Shown here in pieces: positions 52,223 to 60,312 of a stretch of 60,312 nt of DNA. The stretch comes from Flavobacteriales bacterium (GTDB lineage: Bacteria; Bacteroidota; Bacteroidia; Flavobacteriales_D; Crocinitomicaceae): the NCBI GenBank assembly GCA_947470515.1, contig CANITF010000015.1:1-60312 (forward strand). Reading direction: 5' to 3'. Made by a program: the position numbers and the translations under genes. The number at the start of each line of letters is the position of its first letter. Positions within the stretch are counted from its first letter, which is position 1. The notes below the pieces were generated by a model. The model worked only from the letters and a program-made list of their open reading frames with translations, searched no databases and was not told where the DNA came from.

Positions 52223-55200
52223 ATGAAAACTTTTAATCTATTCAAATCACTATTCTTTATTACAACGGTAATAGGATTTTCGATAACGGCATCTGCAGCA
52301 AATTATCCTTTTACAACTACTAGTATTGCTCTTACAAATAATACAGGATGTTCATTATCCAATTATACGTTTTCTCAGACCACAGATAATGCGAATGGCG
52401 CAAAAATTACTGCAGGTGTAACAGTCACAATTGTATTTCCTGCAGGTGTAAATATTTCTACTGCAACTATTGCTGGAAGTACTTTTAAAGGAAATGCAAT
52501 TACAGCTGGTTGGACAATTGTTGGTCAAACTTTGACATTCGCTGCACCAGTAAATGTTGGTAAAGGAGTATCCTTTAATATTGTAATTGCGAATATTTCA
52601 AATGGCCCTTCAACCTCTGCTAATGCTACAGTTTCAATAATAAACAATTCTGGAGGCAATGATACCGGAAGTTATTTGATAACAACAACTGCTTGTCCTG
52701 TTATTCCTGGAAATAACAATTGTGGAACACCAACTTCACTCACACCTGCTCCCGCAGGATCTGGAATATGTACAACAACCAACGGAACAACTTTTGGTGC
52801 TACAGCTTCACCGCAAGCATCGTGCACTGGAATAGCAGATGATGATGTTTGGTATTCTTTTGTTGCAAACAGCACTACTCATCAAGTAACTGTTTCTGGT
52901 GTTGCAGGTTTCAATGCAGTAGTTCAAATAATGGCTGGCCCCTGCGCTGTTGGAATGGCTTCAATACAATGTGTAAACGCTACAGGAAGCGGTGCAGTTG
53001 AAACAGCAAATTTAACAGGTCTTACAATTGGAACAACTTATTTTATTAGAGTTTATCATAACGGTGCAGGACCAGGTGTAAGTGCTGTTAATTCATTCAC
53101 TATTTGCATTACTAGTACAACATCAGTTTGTACAATTGGAGCGGGTAACATATTAGGCGTATCATTACCTTATAGTTCAGGCGCTCAAACAACTTGTGGT
53201 GCAGGTAATGATATTACATCTTCAAATAGCACCGTTTGTGGATCAAGTTCTTATTATGGTGGAGAAGATAAAGTGATAACTTTTGTACCTGCCGTTTCTG
53301 GTAATGTTTCTATCAATCTTACTTCAGCAGGATCTTGGGTTGGAATGACAGTGTACCTTGGTTGCCCAACAGCTGGAGGAACTTGTGTTGCTTATAGTCA
53401 AAGTTCACTTGGAAATCAATCTATAGGCTGTGCTTCAGTTCTTTCTGGTCAAACCTATTATCTTGTAATTGATTCTTATCCAGCGCCCACGTGTAATGCG
53501 TTTAGCGTTACCATTTCTGCTCCTTCTGGGGGCATTCCAATTGGGACGACTTGTTCTAATGCTGTTGCAATGACTTTACCATATTCAGCCACAGCACAAT
53601 CTACTTTATGTTATGGAAATGATTATACAAATGCAAGTCTTGGATCATGCGGTACATTATATGAATCTGGTGAAGATAAAGTATATTCTTTTACAACAAC
53701 AGGTCCAGATTGTTTGAGTTTAGTACTATCAAATGCGAGCACAACATACATTGGATTTCAAGTTTATTCAGGTTGCCCGGGATCAGCTGGAACAACTTGT
53801 ATTTCAAGTGGTGGTGGAGCAACATCAGGCACGTTGACTAGTTCTTTTACTGTTCCAGTAGCTGGAACATATTATGTTGTAGTAGATACTTGGTCTTCTC
53901 CGTCATATGTCAACTATGATATCCAATTAGTATCATTAGGAGGAACTCCAACAAATGATATTTGTGCAGGTGCTACAAATATACCTATTGGAACTTCTGT
54001 TTTCGGTGATAATAATTGTACGGGCGGATCTGGGGAACCAGCAATCCCTGGTGCTTGGACAACCGGCAATGTTAATACAATCTGGTTTAGTGTTGTTGTC
54101 CCTGCTTCGGGGCAAGTTTTAGTTAAAACAACAGCTGGTACTTTAACAAATACTCAAATTGCTGCCTATAGTGGCACTTGTGCGGGACTTACTTTTATTA
54201 GTAGTAATAATGATAATGGTACTTGTGGAAGCACAACAAATTATATGTCGCAACTAACAGTCGCAGGTGCTGCATTTTCAACCATATTTATTCGAGTTGA
54301 TGGTGAATTAAATGCAACAGGAAACTTTACAATTACTGTTATTGATCCAACTCTATCTGTCTTACCTGGTGTACAAGGTCAAGATTGTTCTCAGACTAAC
54401 CCTGTTTGTCAAGCAACAATGACCGTTTCTAACCCTGGTTATAGCGGTAACGGAAATGTTTGTGATATTAATACCGGCTATTGTTTAGCATCAGGTGAAC
54501 GAAATGTTGTGTGGTACAGAGTTCCAATTTTAACTGGAGGAAATTTAAATTTTAATATTGTTCCAAATGACTTCAATTCAACAACTGAGAGTTCAACAGA
54601 TTATGATTTTGCCGTTTGGCAAACTGCGCAATCTGGAGGTACTTTAGGAACTGATTTTTATAATTGTAGTCAGATAGCAGCTGGAACTGCTCCGCCTTCT
54701 GCATGCAATTATTCTTATTTAGGAGTAACGGGAATTGGTACCGCAGGAAATGCACCAAATAGTTTGTCAGGGACAGTTTGCCCTCAATGTGTTGGTGGAT
54801 ATGACCCAAGTGTAACTTATTCTGCAGCATATGAGCCAACAATTTCTACTACTGCTGGTGATGAATATTTGATAGCAGTTAGTAATTACTCAAATAGTAC
54901 CTCTGGATTTAGAATTGAGTTTTTGACAGGTGGAACAAATTGTGTAATCAATTATCCTGCTGCTGCTGCAACTGGAGAAGTATACTGGTCAGGGGGAGAT
55001 GCTGTTGTGCCAACAGAAATGAATGATGTTGACAATTGGGGTGGTTGTAGTTCTCCAACTTGTAATATTGATGCTTTTGTTTCTGCTGTATCAAATGAAC
55101 CAATTGTAGTTACAGGTACAACTCGTTCAGTTCGGAATCTCACGATACAACCTGGGGCTACTTTAACTTTACAAGCTGGTTCAACTTTAGAAATATGCGG

Positions 55201-56764
55201 TAATTTTGTTAATCTTGGGACATTAATTGCATCTCCAACCTCAACTGTAATTTTTAAGGGGCCTGCAACTCAAACGATTTCTGGGAACTTAGTTGGAACG
55301 AGTAAATTTGGGAATTTAACGGTTACAAAATTAGCAGCTACAGGGGATGTAACATTATTAAATGATCTTGAAATAGGAGGTGCTTTCACTACTACAGATT
55401 TAAACAGTATTTTCAATTCCAATGGGAAATATATTTCTTTAAATAGACATTTTTCAAATTTTAGTGGAAATATTACATTCACAAATACTGGATTAACAGG
55501 TGTTCTAGAATTTAATGGATCAGGTATACAAACTTACAATCAAGGAGCCACTCAATTAGATTTGAATATTGTAAATATCAATAATTCAGCCGCAATTGGA
55601 AGTGGTGTTACTCTTGCAACTAATATGTTCATTAAAATAAATTCTGGAACTTTAGCGCTTAATCAGGGAACTATTACCACAAATGCATTAAGAGTAGAAG
55701 TTAAAAATACTGCAACATCATCCGTAACAGCTGGAAATACTGCAAGTTTTGTAGATGGGAATTTGCGTCGCTATTTATTAGGCACTGGTGATTATAATTG
55801 GCCGGTTGGAAATGTTGTAAAAGGTTATCAAAGAGCAAGAACAACTTTCACAAGTAATACGAATACATTTATTGATTCGCGCTTTGATGTATGGCCGGTT
55901 ACCGCTGGGTATCCAATAATTCAAAATAGTACTTCTTGTGGGTCTGCATTCAGTTTAGACGCAATGAATAATGGTTATTGGACTTTAGATGCATCACCTA
56001 ATACAGCCGCTATTTACGACATGACATTGTTTCCAACGAATGTAACAAATAGTGCATCAGCCTGGACTGTTATGAAAAAACCAGTAATTGGCCCTATGCC
56101 AGGTTGGACTCTTGCTGGTACATGTGGTACATCAACAGCCACTCAAGTTAATAGAACAGGGCTTTCTGGGTTCTCTGTTTTTGGAATAGCTCAATCCCTA
56201 ACACCCCTTCCAATTGAATTAACGAACTTTAATGGAGAAGAGATTGGTGAAGACAACCTTTTGACTTGGAATACAGAAAGTGAATATAACAACGATTATT
56301 TTACATTAGAAAGGTCTCGTAACGGAATAGATTTTGAAATATTAGGAATAATTAATGGAGCTCAAAATAGTACAACACTATTAAAGTATGAAATGTTTGA
56401 TTATGCCCCATTCCCGGGTATTACTTATTACCGCTTAAAGCAAACAGATTATAACGGTGAATATTCCTATTCTCAGACTATTGTATTAAGACGCGAAATA
56501 GATCTTGCAATTATTTCGGAACTATTTCCTAATCCAGCAACACAATCGGTTAATTTTGATATTCAATCTCCAAGAACAGGAAGTGTTGCAATAGAAGTGT
56601 ATGACAATTCTGGACGACTAATTATGACACAAGAATATACAGTGCACAAAGGAAGTAACAGTTACAATATTGATATAAACGATTTGGCTAAAGGTGTTTA
56701 TTCGATTATTATTAAATCAGACTTAATTATAATCAACGACATCAAACAGTTAATTAAACAATAA
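52223..56764 (+). CDS. Giant secreted protein with pre-peptidase-like domains and T9SS sorting domain, 1513 aa
   Basis: A 1513-residue surface or secreted protein with a signal peptide (residues 1-25, ending TASA). It contains several similar domains of about 115-150 residues (bacterial pre-peptidase C-terminal-like) with a DDVWYSFVA or GEDKVYSFT theme, FVVPVAGTYYVVVDTWSSP-type strands and paired cysteines. Next come a parallel-helix-like stretch (RNLTIQPGATLTLQAGSTLEICGNF), an alpha/beta region, and a type A T9SS domain (ELFPNPATQSVNFDI to GVYSIIIKSD). High Thr, Gly and Asn fit a secreted structural or adhesive protein. A terminator follows 19 bases later. Function unknown. Confidence 0.87.
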   Translation: MKTFNLFKSLFFITTVIGFSITASAANYPFTTTSIALTNNTGCSLSNYTFSQTTDNANGAKITAGVTVTIVFPAGVNISTATIAGSTFKGNAITAGWTIVGQTLTFAAPVNVGKGVSFNIVIANISNGPSTSANATVSIINNSGGNDTGSYLITTTACPVIPGNNNCGTPTSLTPAPAGSGICTTTNGTTFGATASPQASCTGIADDDVWYSFVANSTTHQVTVSGVAGFNAVVQIMAGPCAVGMASIQCVNATGSGAVETANLTGLTIGTTYFIRVYHNGAGPGVSAVNSFTICITSTTSVCTIGAGNILGVSLPYSSGAQTTCGAGNDITSSNSTVCGSSSYYGGEDKVITFVPAVSGNVSINLTSAGSWVGMTVYLGCPTAGGTCVAYSQSSLGNQSIGCASVLSGQTYYLVIDSYPAPTCNAFSVTISAPSGGIPIGTTCSNAVAMTLPYSATAQSTLCYGNDYTNASLGSCGTLYESGEDKVYSFTTTGPDCLSLVLSNASTTYIGFQVYSGCPGSAGTTCISSGGGATSGTLTSSFTVPVAGTYYVVVDTWSSPSYVNYDIQLVSLGGTPTNDICAGATNIPIGTSVFGDNNCTGGSGEPAIPGAWTTGNVNTIWFSVVVPASGQVLVKTTAGTLTNTQIAAYSGTCAGLTFISSNNDNGTCGSTTNYMSQLTVAGAAFSTIFIRVDGELNATGNFTITVIDPTLSVLPGVQGQDCSQTNPVCQATMTVSNPGYSGNGNVCDINTGYCLASGERNVVWYRVPILTGGNLNFNIVPNDFNSTTESSTDYDFAVWQTAQSGGTLGTDFYNCSQIAAGTAPPSACNYSYLGVTGIGTAGNAPNSLSGTVCPQCVGGYDPSVTYSAAYEPTISTTAGDEYLIAVSNYSNSTSGFRIEFLTGGTNCVINYPAAAATGEVYWSGGDAVVPTEMNDVDNWGGCSSPTCNIDAFVSAVSNEPIVVTGTTRSVRNLTIQPGATLTLQAGSTLEICGNFVNLGTLIASPTSTVIFKGPATQTISGNLVGTSKFGNLTVTKLAATGDVTLLNDLEIGGAFTTTDLNSIFNSNGKYISLNRHFSNFSGNITFTNTGLTGVLEFNGSGIQTYNQGATQLDLNIVNINNSAAIGSGVTLATNMFIKINSGTLALNQGTITTNALRVEVKNTATSSVTAGNTASFVDGNLRRYLLGTGDYNWPVGNVVKGYQRARTTFTSNTNTFIDSRFDVWPVTAGYPIIQNSTSCGSAFSLDAMNNGYWTLDASPNTAAIYDMTLFPTNVTNSASAWTVMKKPVIGPMPGWTLAGTCGTSTATQVNRTGLSGFSVFGIAQSLTPLPIELTNFNGEEIGEDNLLTWNTESEYNNDYFTLERSRNGIDFEILGIINGAQNSTTLLKYEMFDYAPFPGITYYRLKQTDYNGEYSYSQTIVLRREIDLAIISELFPNPATQSVNFDIQSPRTGSVAIEVYDNSGRLIMTQEYTVHKGSNSYNIDINDLAKGVYSIIIKSDLIIINDIKQLIKQ

Positions 56765-56783
56765 TTGATTCTGATTTTTTATG

Positions 56784-56807
56784 AAAGGGGCCGCTGCCCC
56801 TTTTTTT
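56784..56807 (+). terminator. Intrinsic terminator
   Basis: GGGGC (56787-56791) pairs with GCCCC (56796-56800) with A and T tracts around, giving a short strong stem followed by seven T. Confidence 0.75.
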
Positions 56808-56821
56808 GTTTTTGGTTTTCT

Positions 56822-56829
56822 TACTTTTG
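56822..56829 (+). promoter_or_regulatory. Predicted -7 promoter element (TACTTTTG)
   Basis: Consensus match 30 bases before the ATG at 56860, inside the longer open frame, which supports the shorter start. Confidence 0.5.
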
Positions 56830-56859
56830 CAATCATTTTTGAATTTTAATAAATTTCCA

Positions 56860-57621
56860 ATGAAACTTCATCATCGTGAACTTGGCTCCGGACAACCAAT
56901 GATTATTCTGCATGGTTTATTCGGTTTTTCTGATAACTGGCAAACTCATGCAAAGAAATTTGCTGAATATTATCGTGTGATTTTGGTTGATTTACGCAAT
57001 CATGGCCATTCTGACTGGAGCGATGAATTTTCATATGAATTGATGGCAAAGGATTTAAAGGAATTATGTGATGATTTGGGTTTGAAAAACATTCTCCTGA
57101 TAGGTCATTCCATGGGCGGAAAAGTTGCAATGTTGTTTGCGCAGAAACACAAAGAGTTATTGGATAAATTGGTAGTGGTGGATATTGGTATTAAAGCCTA
57201 TCCAATGCACCATCAGCACATTTTAGCAGGAATGCATGCCGTCAACTTAGAAACGATAAAAGTGCGAAGCGAAGCAGAAGCCATTTTGAAACAACATATT
57301 GACTCGGATGGTGTGCGTCAATTTCTTTTGAAGAATTTGTATTGGAAAGAAAAGGGCCAATTGGCGTGGAGAATGAATTTAAGCATTCTAGAGCGAGAAA
57401 TGGAGAATATCTTGTCAAGGCTAACAGAAAAAGAAGTTATGCTCCCTACTCTATTTATTCGAGGGGAATTATCGAATTATATTTTGGATGAAGATATCGA
57501 ACAACTTGAAGATCAATTTCCAGATTCTGAGATCGTAACCATTAAAAATGCTGGTCACTGGGTGCATGCCGAGGCTCCTGAAGAATTTGTGGATGTGGTG
57601 TTGGGGTTTTGTTTGCGCTAG
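56860..57621 (+). CDS. Alpha/beta hydrolase
   Basis: A 253-residue serine hydrolase of the alpha/beta fold. I use the ATG at 56860 (MKLHHRELGSGQPMIILHGL) because the longer frame covers the promoter. The oxyanion region is HGLFGFSDNW, the nucleophile is in GHSMGGK, and the catalytic His is in NAGHWVHAEAP; the acid residue is probably in LFIRGELSNYILDEDI. It resembles the YbfF/esterase group. No signal peptide. Physiological substrate unknown. It stands alone between two repeat-rich zones. Confidence 0.9.
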   Translation: MKLHHRELGSGQPMIILHGLFGFSDNWQTHAKKFAEYYRVILVDLRNHGHSDWSDEFSYELMAKDLKELCDDLGLKNILLIGHSMGGKVAMLFAQKHKELLDKLVVVDIGIKAYPMHHQHILAGMHAVNLETIKVRSEAEAILKQHIDSDGVRQFLLKNLYWKEKGQLAWRMNLSILEREMENILSRLTEKEVMLPTLFIRGELSNYILDEDIEQLEDQFPDSEIVTIKNAGHWVHAEAPEEFVDVVLGFCLR

Positions 57622-57780
57622 TTCTCGATACGTCTATCACCTACTCGAACTGACGCGTAAACAAAACAAATCATAGTAACCATCTCTATTTCGAGAAGGA
57701 AAAACTCCTTTTAATAAGACCGCTGTGTTCTCGATACGGCTATCGCCTACTCGAACTGACAGCGGGTAAAGCAACATTTC
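57621..57780. repeat. Palindromic repeat family B, two copies
   Basis: GTTCTCGATACG followed by CTACTCGAACTGAC occurs at 57621-57654 and 57727-57760, separated by AT-rich sequence. The same parts occur at 50785-51010 and 58369-58490. Confidence 0.75.
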
Positions 57781-58035
57781 ACTCAATCGAGTTCAAAGAA
57801 GCGTTAGTTCGAGTAGGGAGCGCAACTGCTCACTCAATCGAGTTCAAAGAAGCGTTAGTTCGAGTAGGGAGCGCAACCGCTCACTCAATCGAGTTCAAAG
57901 AAGCGTCAGTTCGAGTAGAGAGCGCAACCGCTCACTCAATCGAGTTCAAAGAAGCGTCAGTTCGAGTAGAGAGCGCAACCGCTCACTCAATCGAGTTCAA
58001 AGAAGCGTCAGTTCGAGTAGGGAGCTTAGCGGACG
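57781..58035. repeat. 51-bp tandem array, about five units
   Basis: ACTCAATCGAGTTCAAAGAA recurs at 57781, 57832, 57883, 57934 and 57985 with an exact 51-base period; the unit also contains GTTCGAGTAGGGAGCG. Units differ at a few bases (for example GTTAGTTC versus GTCAGTTC). The last unit overlaps the 3' end of the GIY-YIG gene on the - strand. Confidence 0.9.
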
Positions 58036-58330
58036 TATCGAGAACACGCTTCTTTTTAGCTAAATTTGGTAAATCATCATACCGTCCTTCTATTAAAGCA
58101 AGTTTCTTGGCTTGTGACCATTTTTTAATTTGTTTTTCCTTTTTAATAGCAGTTAAAGGACCATAGATCTCAGTATAATAAACTAATTCTAATGGAAGCC
58201 TACGAGCAGAATATGAATTTTCATGAAGTGCTGATTCGTGTTCTTTGAATCTACGATTTAGATTATTTGTTACTCCTGTGTAAAAGGTCCCATCGCTGCA
58301 TTTGAGTATGTAAACATACATTAATTTCAT
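57983..58330 (-). CDS. GIY-YIG domain protein with a repeat-derived C-terminus
   Basis: A 115-residue GIY-YIG endonuclease-like protein of the UPF0213/YhbQ-like group. The signature is YVYILKCSDGTFYTGVT, the Arg region is NLNRRFKEHE, and a Tyr/Glu segment (ELVYYTEIYG, KKEKQIKKWSQAKKLALIEGR) follows; these match the family, which usually ends near DDLP. The last 20 or so residues (RVLDTSAKLPTRTDASLNSI) are encoded by the 51-bp/palindromic repeat and would be non-conserved. An alternative ATG is at 58321. Function is unknown; it may act on DNA, or may be inactive. Confidence 0.85.
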   Translation of the reverse strand: MKLMYVYILKCSDGTFYTGVTNNLNRRFKEHESALHENSYSARRLPLELVYYTEIYGPLTAIKKEKQIKKWSQAKKLALIEGRYDDLPNLAKKKRVLDTSAKLPTRTDASLNSIE

Positions 58331-58368
58331 TGTGATAATTTAGATTTACTTGAAGATAAGAAAAAAAA

Positions 58369-58490
58369 GTCAGTTCGAGTAGTTCGCCTTGTTCTCGATA
58401 CGGCTGTCGTCTACTAGAACTGACGGCAAAATAAAATAATCTTTTTCAACCGTCAGTTCGAGTAGGGAGCGCAGCGGACGTATCGAGAAC
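58369..58490. repeat. Palindromic repeat family B, further copies
   Basis: GTCAGTTCGAGT (58369-58380), GTTCTCGATACG (58391-58402), CTACTAGAACTGAC (58411-58424), GTCAGTTCGAGTAG (58452-58465) and CGTATCGAGAAC (58479-58490). The two orientations face each other and could fold into a large hairpin. This fills most of the 58331-58623 gap. Confidence 0.75.
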
Positions 58491-58570
58491 GGCGGCTTAC
58501 AAAATAAATAATCTTTATTCCAAACGGTCTGTTCGACAAACTCTTGACAACGTTTCAAAAAAGGAGAAAT

Positions 58571-58603
58571 AAAAAAAGCAGAATCGTTTCCAATTCTGCT
58601 TTT
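58571..58603 (-). terminator. Terminator of the ATP synthase gene cluster end
   Basis: AAAAGCAGAAT (58574-58584) pairs with ATTCTGCTTTT (58593-58603); on - it ends in a T-run. It lies 20 bases beyond the atpG stop and probably ends the atpA-atpG transcript. Confidence 0.8.
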
Positions 58604-58623
58604 CAATATAAGTTTAATATCTC

Positions 58624-59499
58624 TTAATTATTCAATGCTTCAGCCCCACCAACGATTTCTAAAATTTCACTTGTAATTGCTGCTTGACGTGCCTTGTTAT
58701 AGCTAAGTTTCAACGCTCTTTGCATTTCCTGCGCATTATCAGTTGCCTTATGCATTGCTGTCATTCTAGCTCCATTTTCAGAAGCATTTGAATCTAACAA
58801 CCCTTTGAACAATTGAACTTTCAATGATTTTGGGATTAAATTTAGAACGATTTCTTCTTTTGAAGGTTCAAAAAGATAATCTCCATTTGATGATGTATCT
58901 GCTGAAACAGCGGAAACTATTGGTAACAATTGTTCAGTCGTTACAATTTGTGTTGCTGCATTGACAAACTTATTATATACAATGACAACCTTATCAAATT
59001 CTTTCGTTGTAAAGCGATTCATCACATCCATCGCAATCACTGAGCTATTTTCAAAAGTCAAATTGTTGAAAATATCTTCAACTGGTTCAATCACATCATT
59101 GATATAATAGGCATCAGATCTTTTGTAAGCATCTTTGATTTTCTTGCCAAGACAAATTACATGTGAATTTGCTCCTTTAAATTCTTCGTTCACTAAATGA
59201 TTTACGTGTTTAATAATATTGTTGTTAAATCCCCCACACAAACCACGGTTAGAAGTAATCCCAATAATTAATACGTTTTTAATTTCTCTTTCTTCAGAAA
59301 AAGCATTTTCTGATAGATCAAGAGTAGCACTTAAATTACCAAGAATTTCTTGCAATTTCTCAGAATAAGGGCGCATTTTTACAATTGCATCTTGCGCTCT
59401 TTTCAACTTTGCCGCAGAAACCATCTTCATTGCTGAAGTAATTTGCATAGTTGAACCAACTGAAGTAATTCTATTACGTATTTCTTTTAAACTTGCCAT
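58624..59499 (-). CDS. atpG: ATP synthase F1 subunit gamma
   Basis: The central stalk of F1 that rotates in the alpha3-beta3 ring; 291 residues is normal. The N-terminus MASLKEIRNRITSVGSTMQI and the helix ITSAMKMVSAAKLKRAQ are diagnostic. NRGLCGGFNNN is present, and the C-terminal helix carries ATDNAQEMQRALKLSYNKARQAAITSEILEIVGGAEAL. It follows atpA after 65 bases that contain repeats of a GGATTCAGGA/GATTCAGAAT type. It is the last ATP synthase gene seen here. Confidence 0.97.
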   Translation of the reverse strand: MASLKEIRNRITSVGSTMQITSAMKMVSAAKLKRAQDAIVKMRPYSEKLQEILGNLSATLDLSENAFSEEREIKNVLIIGITSNRGLCGGFNNNIIKHVNHLVNEEFKGANSHVICLGKKIKDAYKRSDAYYINDVIEPVEDIFNNLTFENSSVIAMDVMNRFTTKEFDKVVIVYNKFVNAATQIVTTEQLLPIVSAVSADTSSNGDYLFEPSKEEIVLNLIPKSLKVQLFKGLLDSNASENGARMTAMHKATDNAQEMQRALKLSYNKARQAAITSEILEIVGGAEALNN

Positions 59500-59564
59500 C
59501 CTTTAATTCGGGATTCAGGATATGTGATTCAGAATTAAATCCTGAATTACAAATTCCAAATTAT

Positions 59565-60312
59565 TTAATATTTATCAGCTAATTCTCTTGCTACCTTCGT
59601 CAAAGTATCTGTAATCTCGTCAGTATATTTACCAGCTTTTAATGCTACTAGTACATCAGAATGTTTCGCTTCCAAGAAGTTCAAATATTCAGTTTCGAAT
59701 TCTTTAATTTTATTAATTGGAACTTTTTGCATCAAGCCTTTTGTTCCAACAAATATAATTGCAATTTGCTTTTCAACTGGATAAGGATCACCTTCACGTT
59801 GCTTTAAAATCTCAACGTTACGAGCACCTTTATCCAATACTGATTTAGTTGCATTATCCAAATCTGAACCGAACTTAGCAAAAGCTTCTAATTCTCTGTA
59901 TTGTGCTTGGTCCAATTTTAATGTGCCAGCAACTTTCTTCATTGATTTAATTTGAGCATTACCTCCAACACGCGATACGGAAATACCTACGTTAATTGCT
60001 GGACGAATACCTGCGTTAAATAAGTCACCTTCTAGGAAAATTTGACCATCCGTAATAGAAATTACGTTTGTTGGAATATATGCAGAAACGTCACCTGCTT
60101 GTGTTTCAATAATTGGCAAAGCTGTCAAAGAACCACCACCTTTAATACGACCTTTTAAAGAAGCAGGCAAGTCATTCATTTGAGATGCAATTTTATCATC
60201 AGCAATAATTTTCGCTGCTCTTTCCAATAAACGAGAGTGCAAGTAGAAAACGTCACCTGGATATGCCTCACGACCTGGAGGACGACGAAGTAACAAAGAT
60301 ACCTCACGGTAA
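59565..60312 (-). CDS. atpA: ATP synthase F1 subunit alpha, C-terminal part (cut by the window edge)
   Basis: The frame is open to the last base of the window, so this is roughly the last 248 codons of a longer gene. It starts mid-domain with [20 protein letters not shown], then [33 protein letters not shown], and [20 protein letters not shown], all of them alpha-subunit signatures. The C-terminal helical part runs to VARELADKY. The N-terminal P-loop half must lie outside the window. It is followed by atpG in the usual order. Confidence 0.96.
   Translation of the reverse strand, partial: YREVSLLLRRPPGREAYPGDVFYLHSRLLERAAKIIADDKIASQMNDLPASLKGRIKGGGSLTALPIIETQAGDVSAYIPTNVISITDGQIFLEGDLFNAGIRPAINVGISVSRVGGNAQIKSMKKVAGTLKLDQAQYRELEAFAKFGSDLDNATKSVLDKGARNVEILKQREGDPYPVEKQIAIIFVGTKGLMQKVPINKIKEFETEYLNFLEAKHSDVLVALKAGKYTDEITDTLTKVARELADKY

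Noticed and set aside
57781-58035. CRISPR-like periodic repeats
   Set aside because: Period is an exact 51 bases with no unique spacers; the whole unit repeats. It is a tandem array derived from a palindromic element.
1-60312. tRNA, rRNA or riboswitch genes
   Set aside because: No cloverleaf with a T-loop GGTTCRA-type box, no rRNA signature and no recognisable riboswitch core was found by eye; weak secondary structures cannot be excluded.

Overview
The window is a low-GC chromosomal stretch from a member of the Bacteroidota, most likely Flavobacteriales (a Crocinitomicaceae/Fluviicola-like organism is my guess). The evidence is five large secreted proteins that appear to use the type IX secretion system (T9SS): four with type A C-terminal sorting domains and one with a gliding-motility-type (type B) C-terminus. 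It also has the MurF-alanine racemase fusion typical of this phylum, a eukaryote-like dimeric glycyl-tRNA synthetase, and many copies of the Bacteroidota -7 promoter element TAnnTTTG just ahead of genes. No rRNA, tRNA, CRISPR array, prophage or transposase gene was found.

Layout. 1-8 kb: a LuxR-type response regulator, a subtilisin-like T9SS protease with a possible small secreted protein behind it, a VWA-domain protein, and a membrane pyrophosphatase with an unusual Cys/Lys-rich tail. 8-15 kb: heptanucleotide tandem repeats beside a thioredoxin gene, an LtaS-like membrane sulfatase-fold enzyme, a GT9 glycosyltransferase, then two orphan genes that look like a cysteine amidase and a GCS2/amidoligase-type ligase. 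15-22 kb: acyl-CoA thioesterase, a run of sugar-phosphate isomerase, lipB and a serine hydrolase, a lipoprotein, the Mrp/NifU Fe-S pair, a secreted protein and superoxide dismutase. 22-35 kb: T9SS surface protein, two consecutive amidohydrolase-family genes, a haem-type membrane protein with a cytochrome c lipoprotein, HflX, a choice-of-anchor-L/type B surface protein, an M20 peptidase and an LEA-like lipoprotein. 35-47 kb: murF-alr with thymidine kinase, an acidic conserved protein with an M28 peptidase, a 1345-residue T9SS protein, a sensor histidine kinase and a sterol-desaturase-like enzyme. 47-60 kb: glyS, a repeat-bounded membrane-protein cassette with an attC-like palindrome, engB, two HMA-like small exported proteins, a 1513-residue T9SS protein, an alpha/beta hydrolase, a GIY-YIG protein whose 3' end lies in a 51-bp tandem array, and the end of the ATP synthase operon (atpA partial, atpG).

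Most of the window is ordinary core genome. The parts worth a second look are the amidase/amidoligase-like pair (12.1-14.6 kb), the metal-binding-looking tail on the pyrophosphatase (5.47-5.84 kb), the cassette-like unit at 49.43-50.10 kb, and the dispersed intergenic repeat families. All functional statements come from motif reading by eye; no database search was run.
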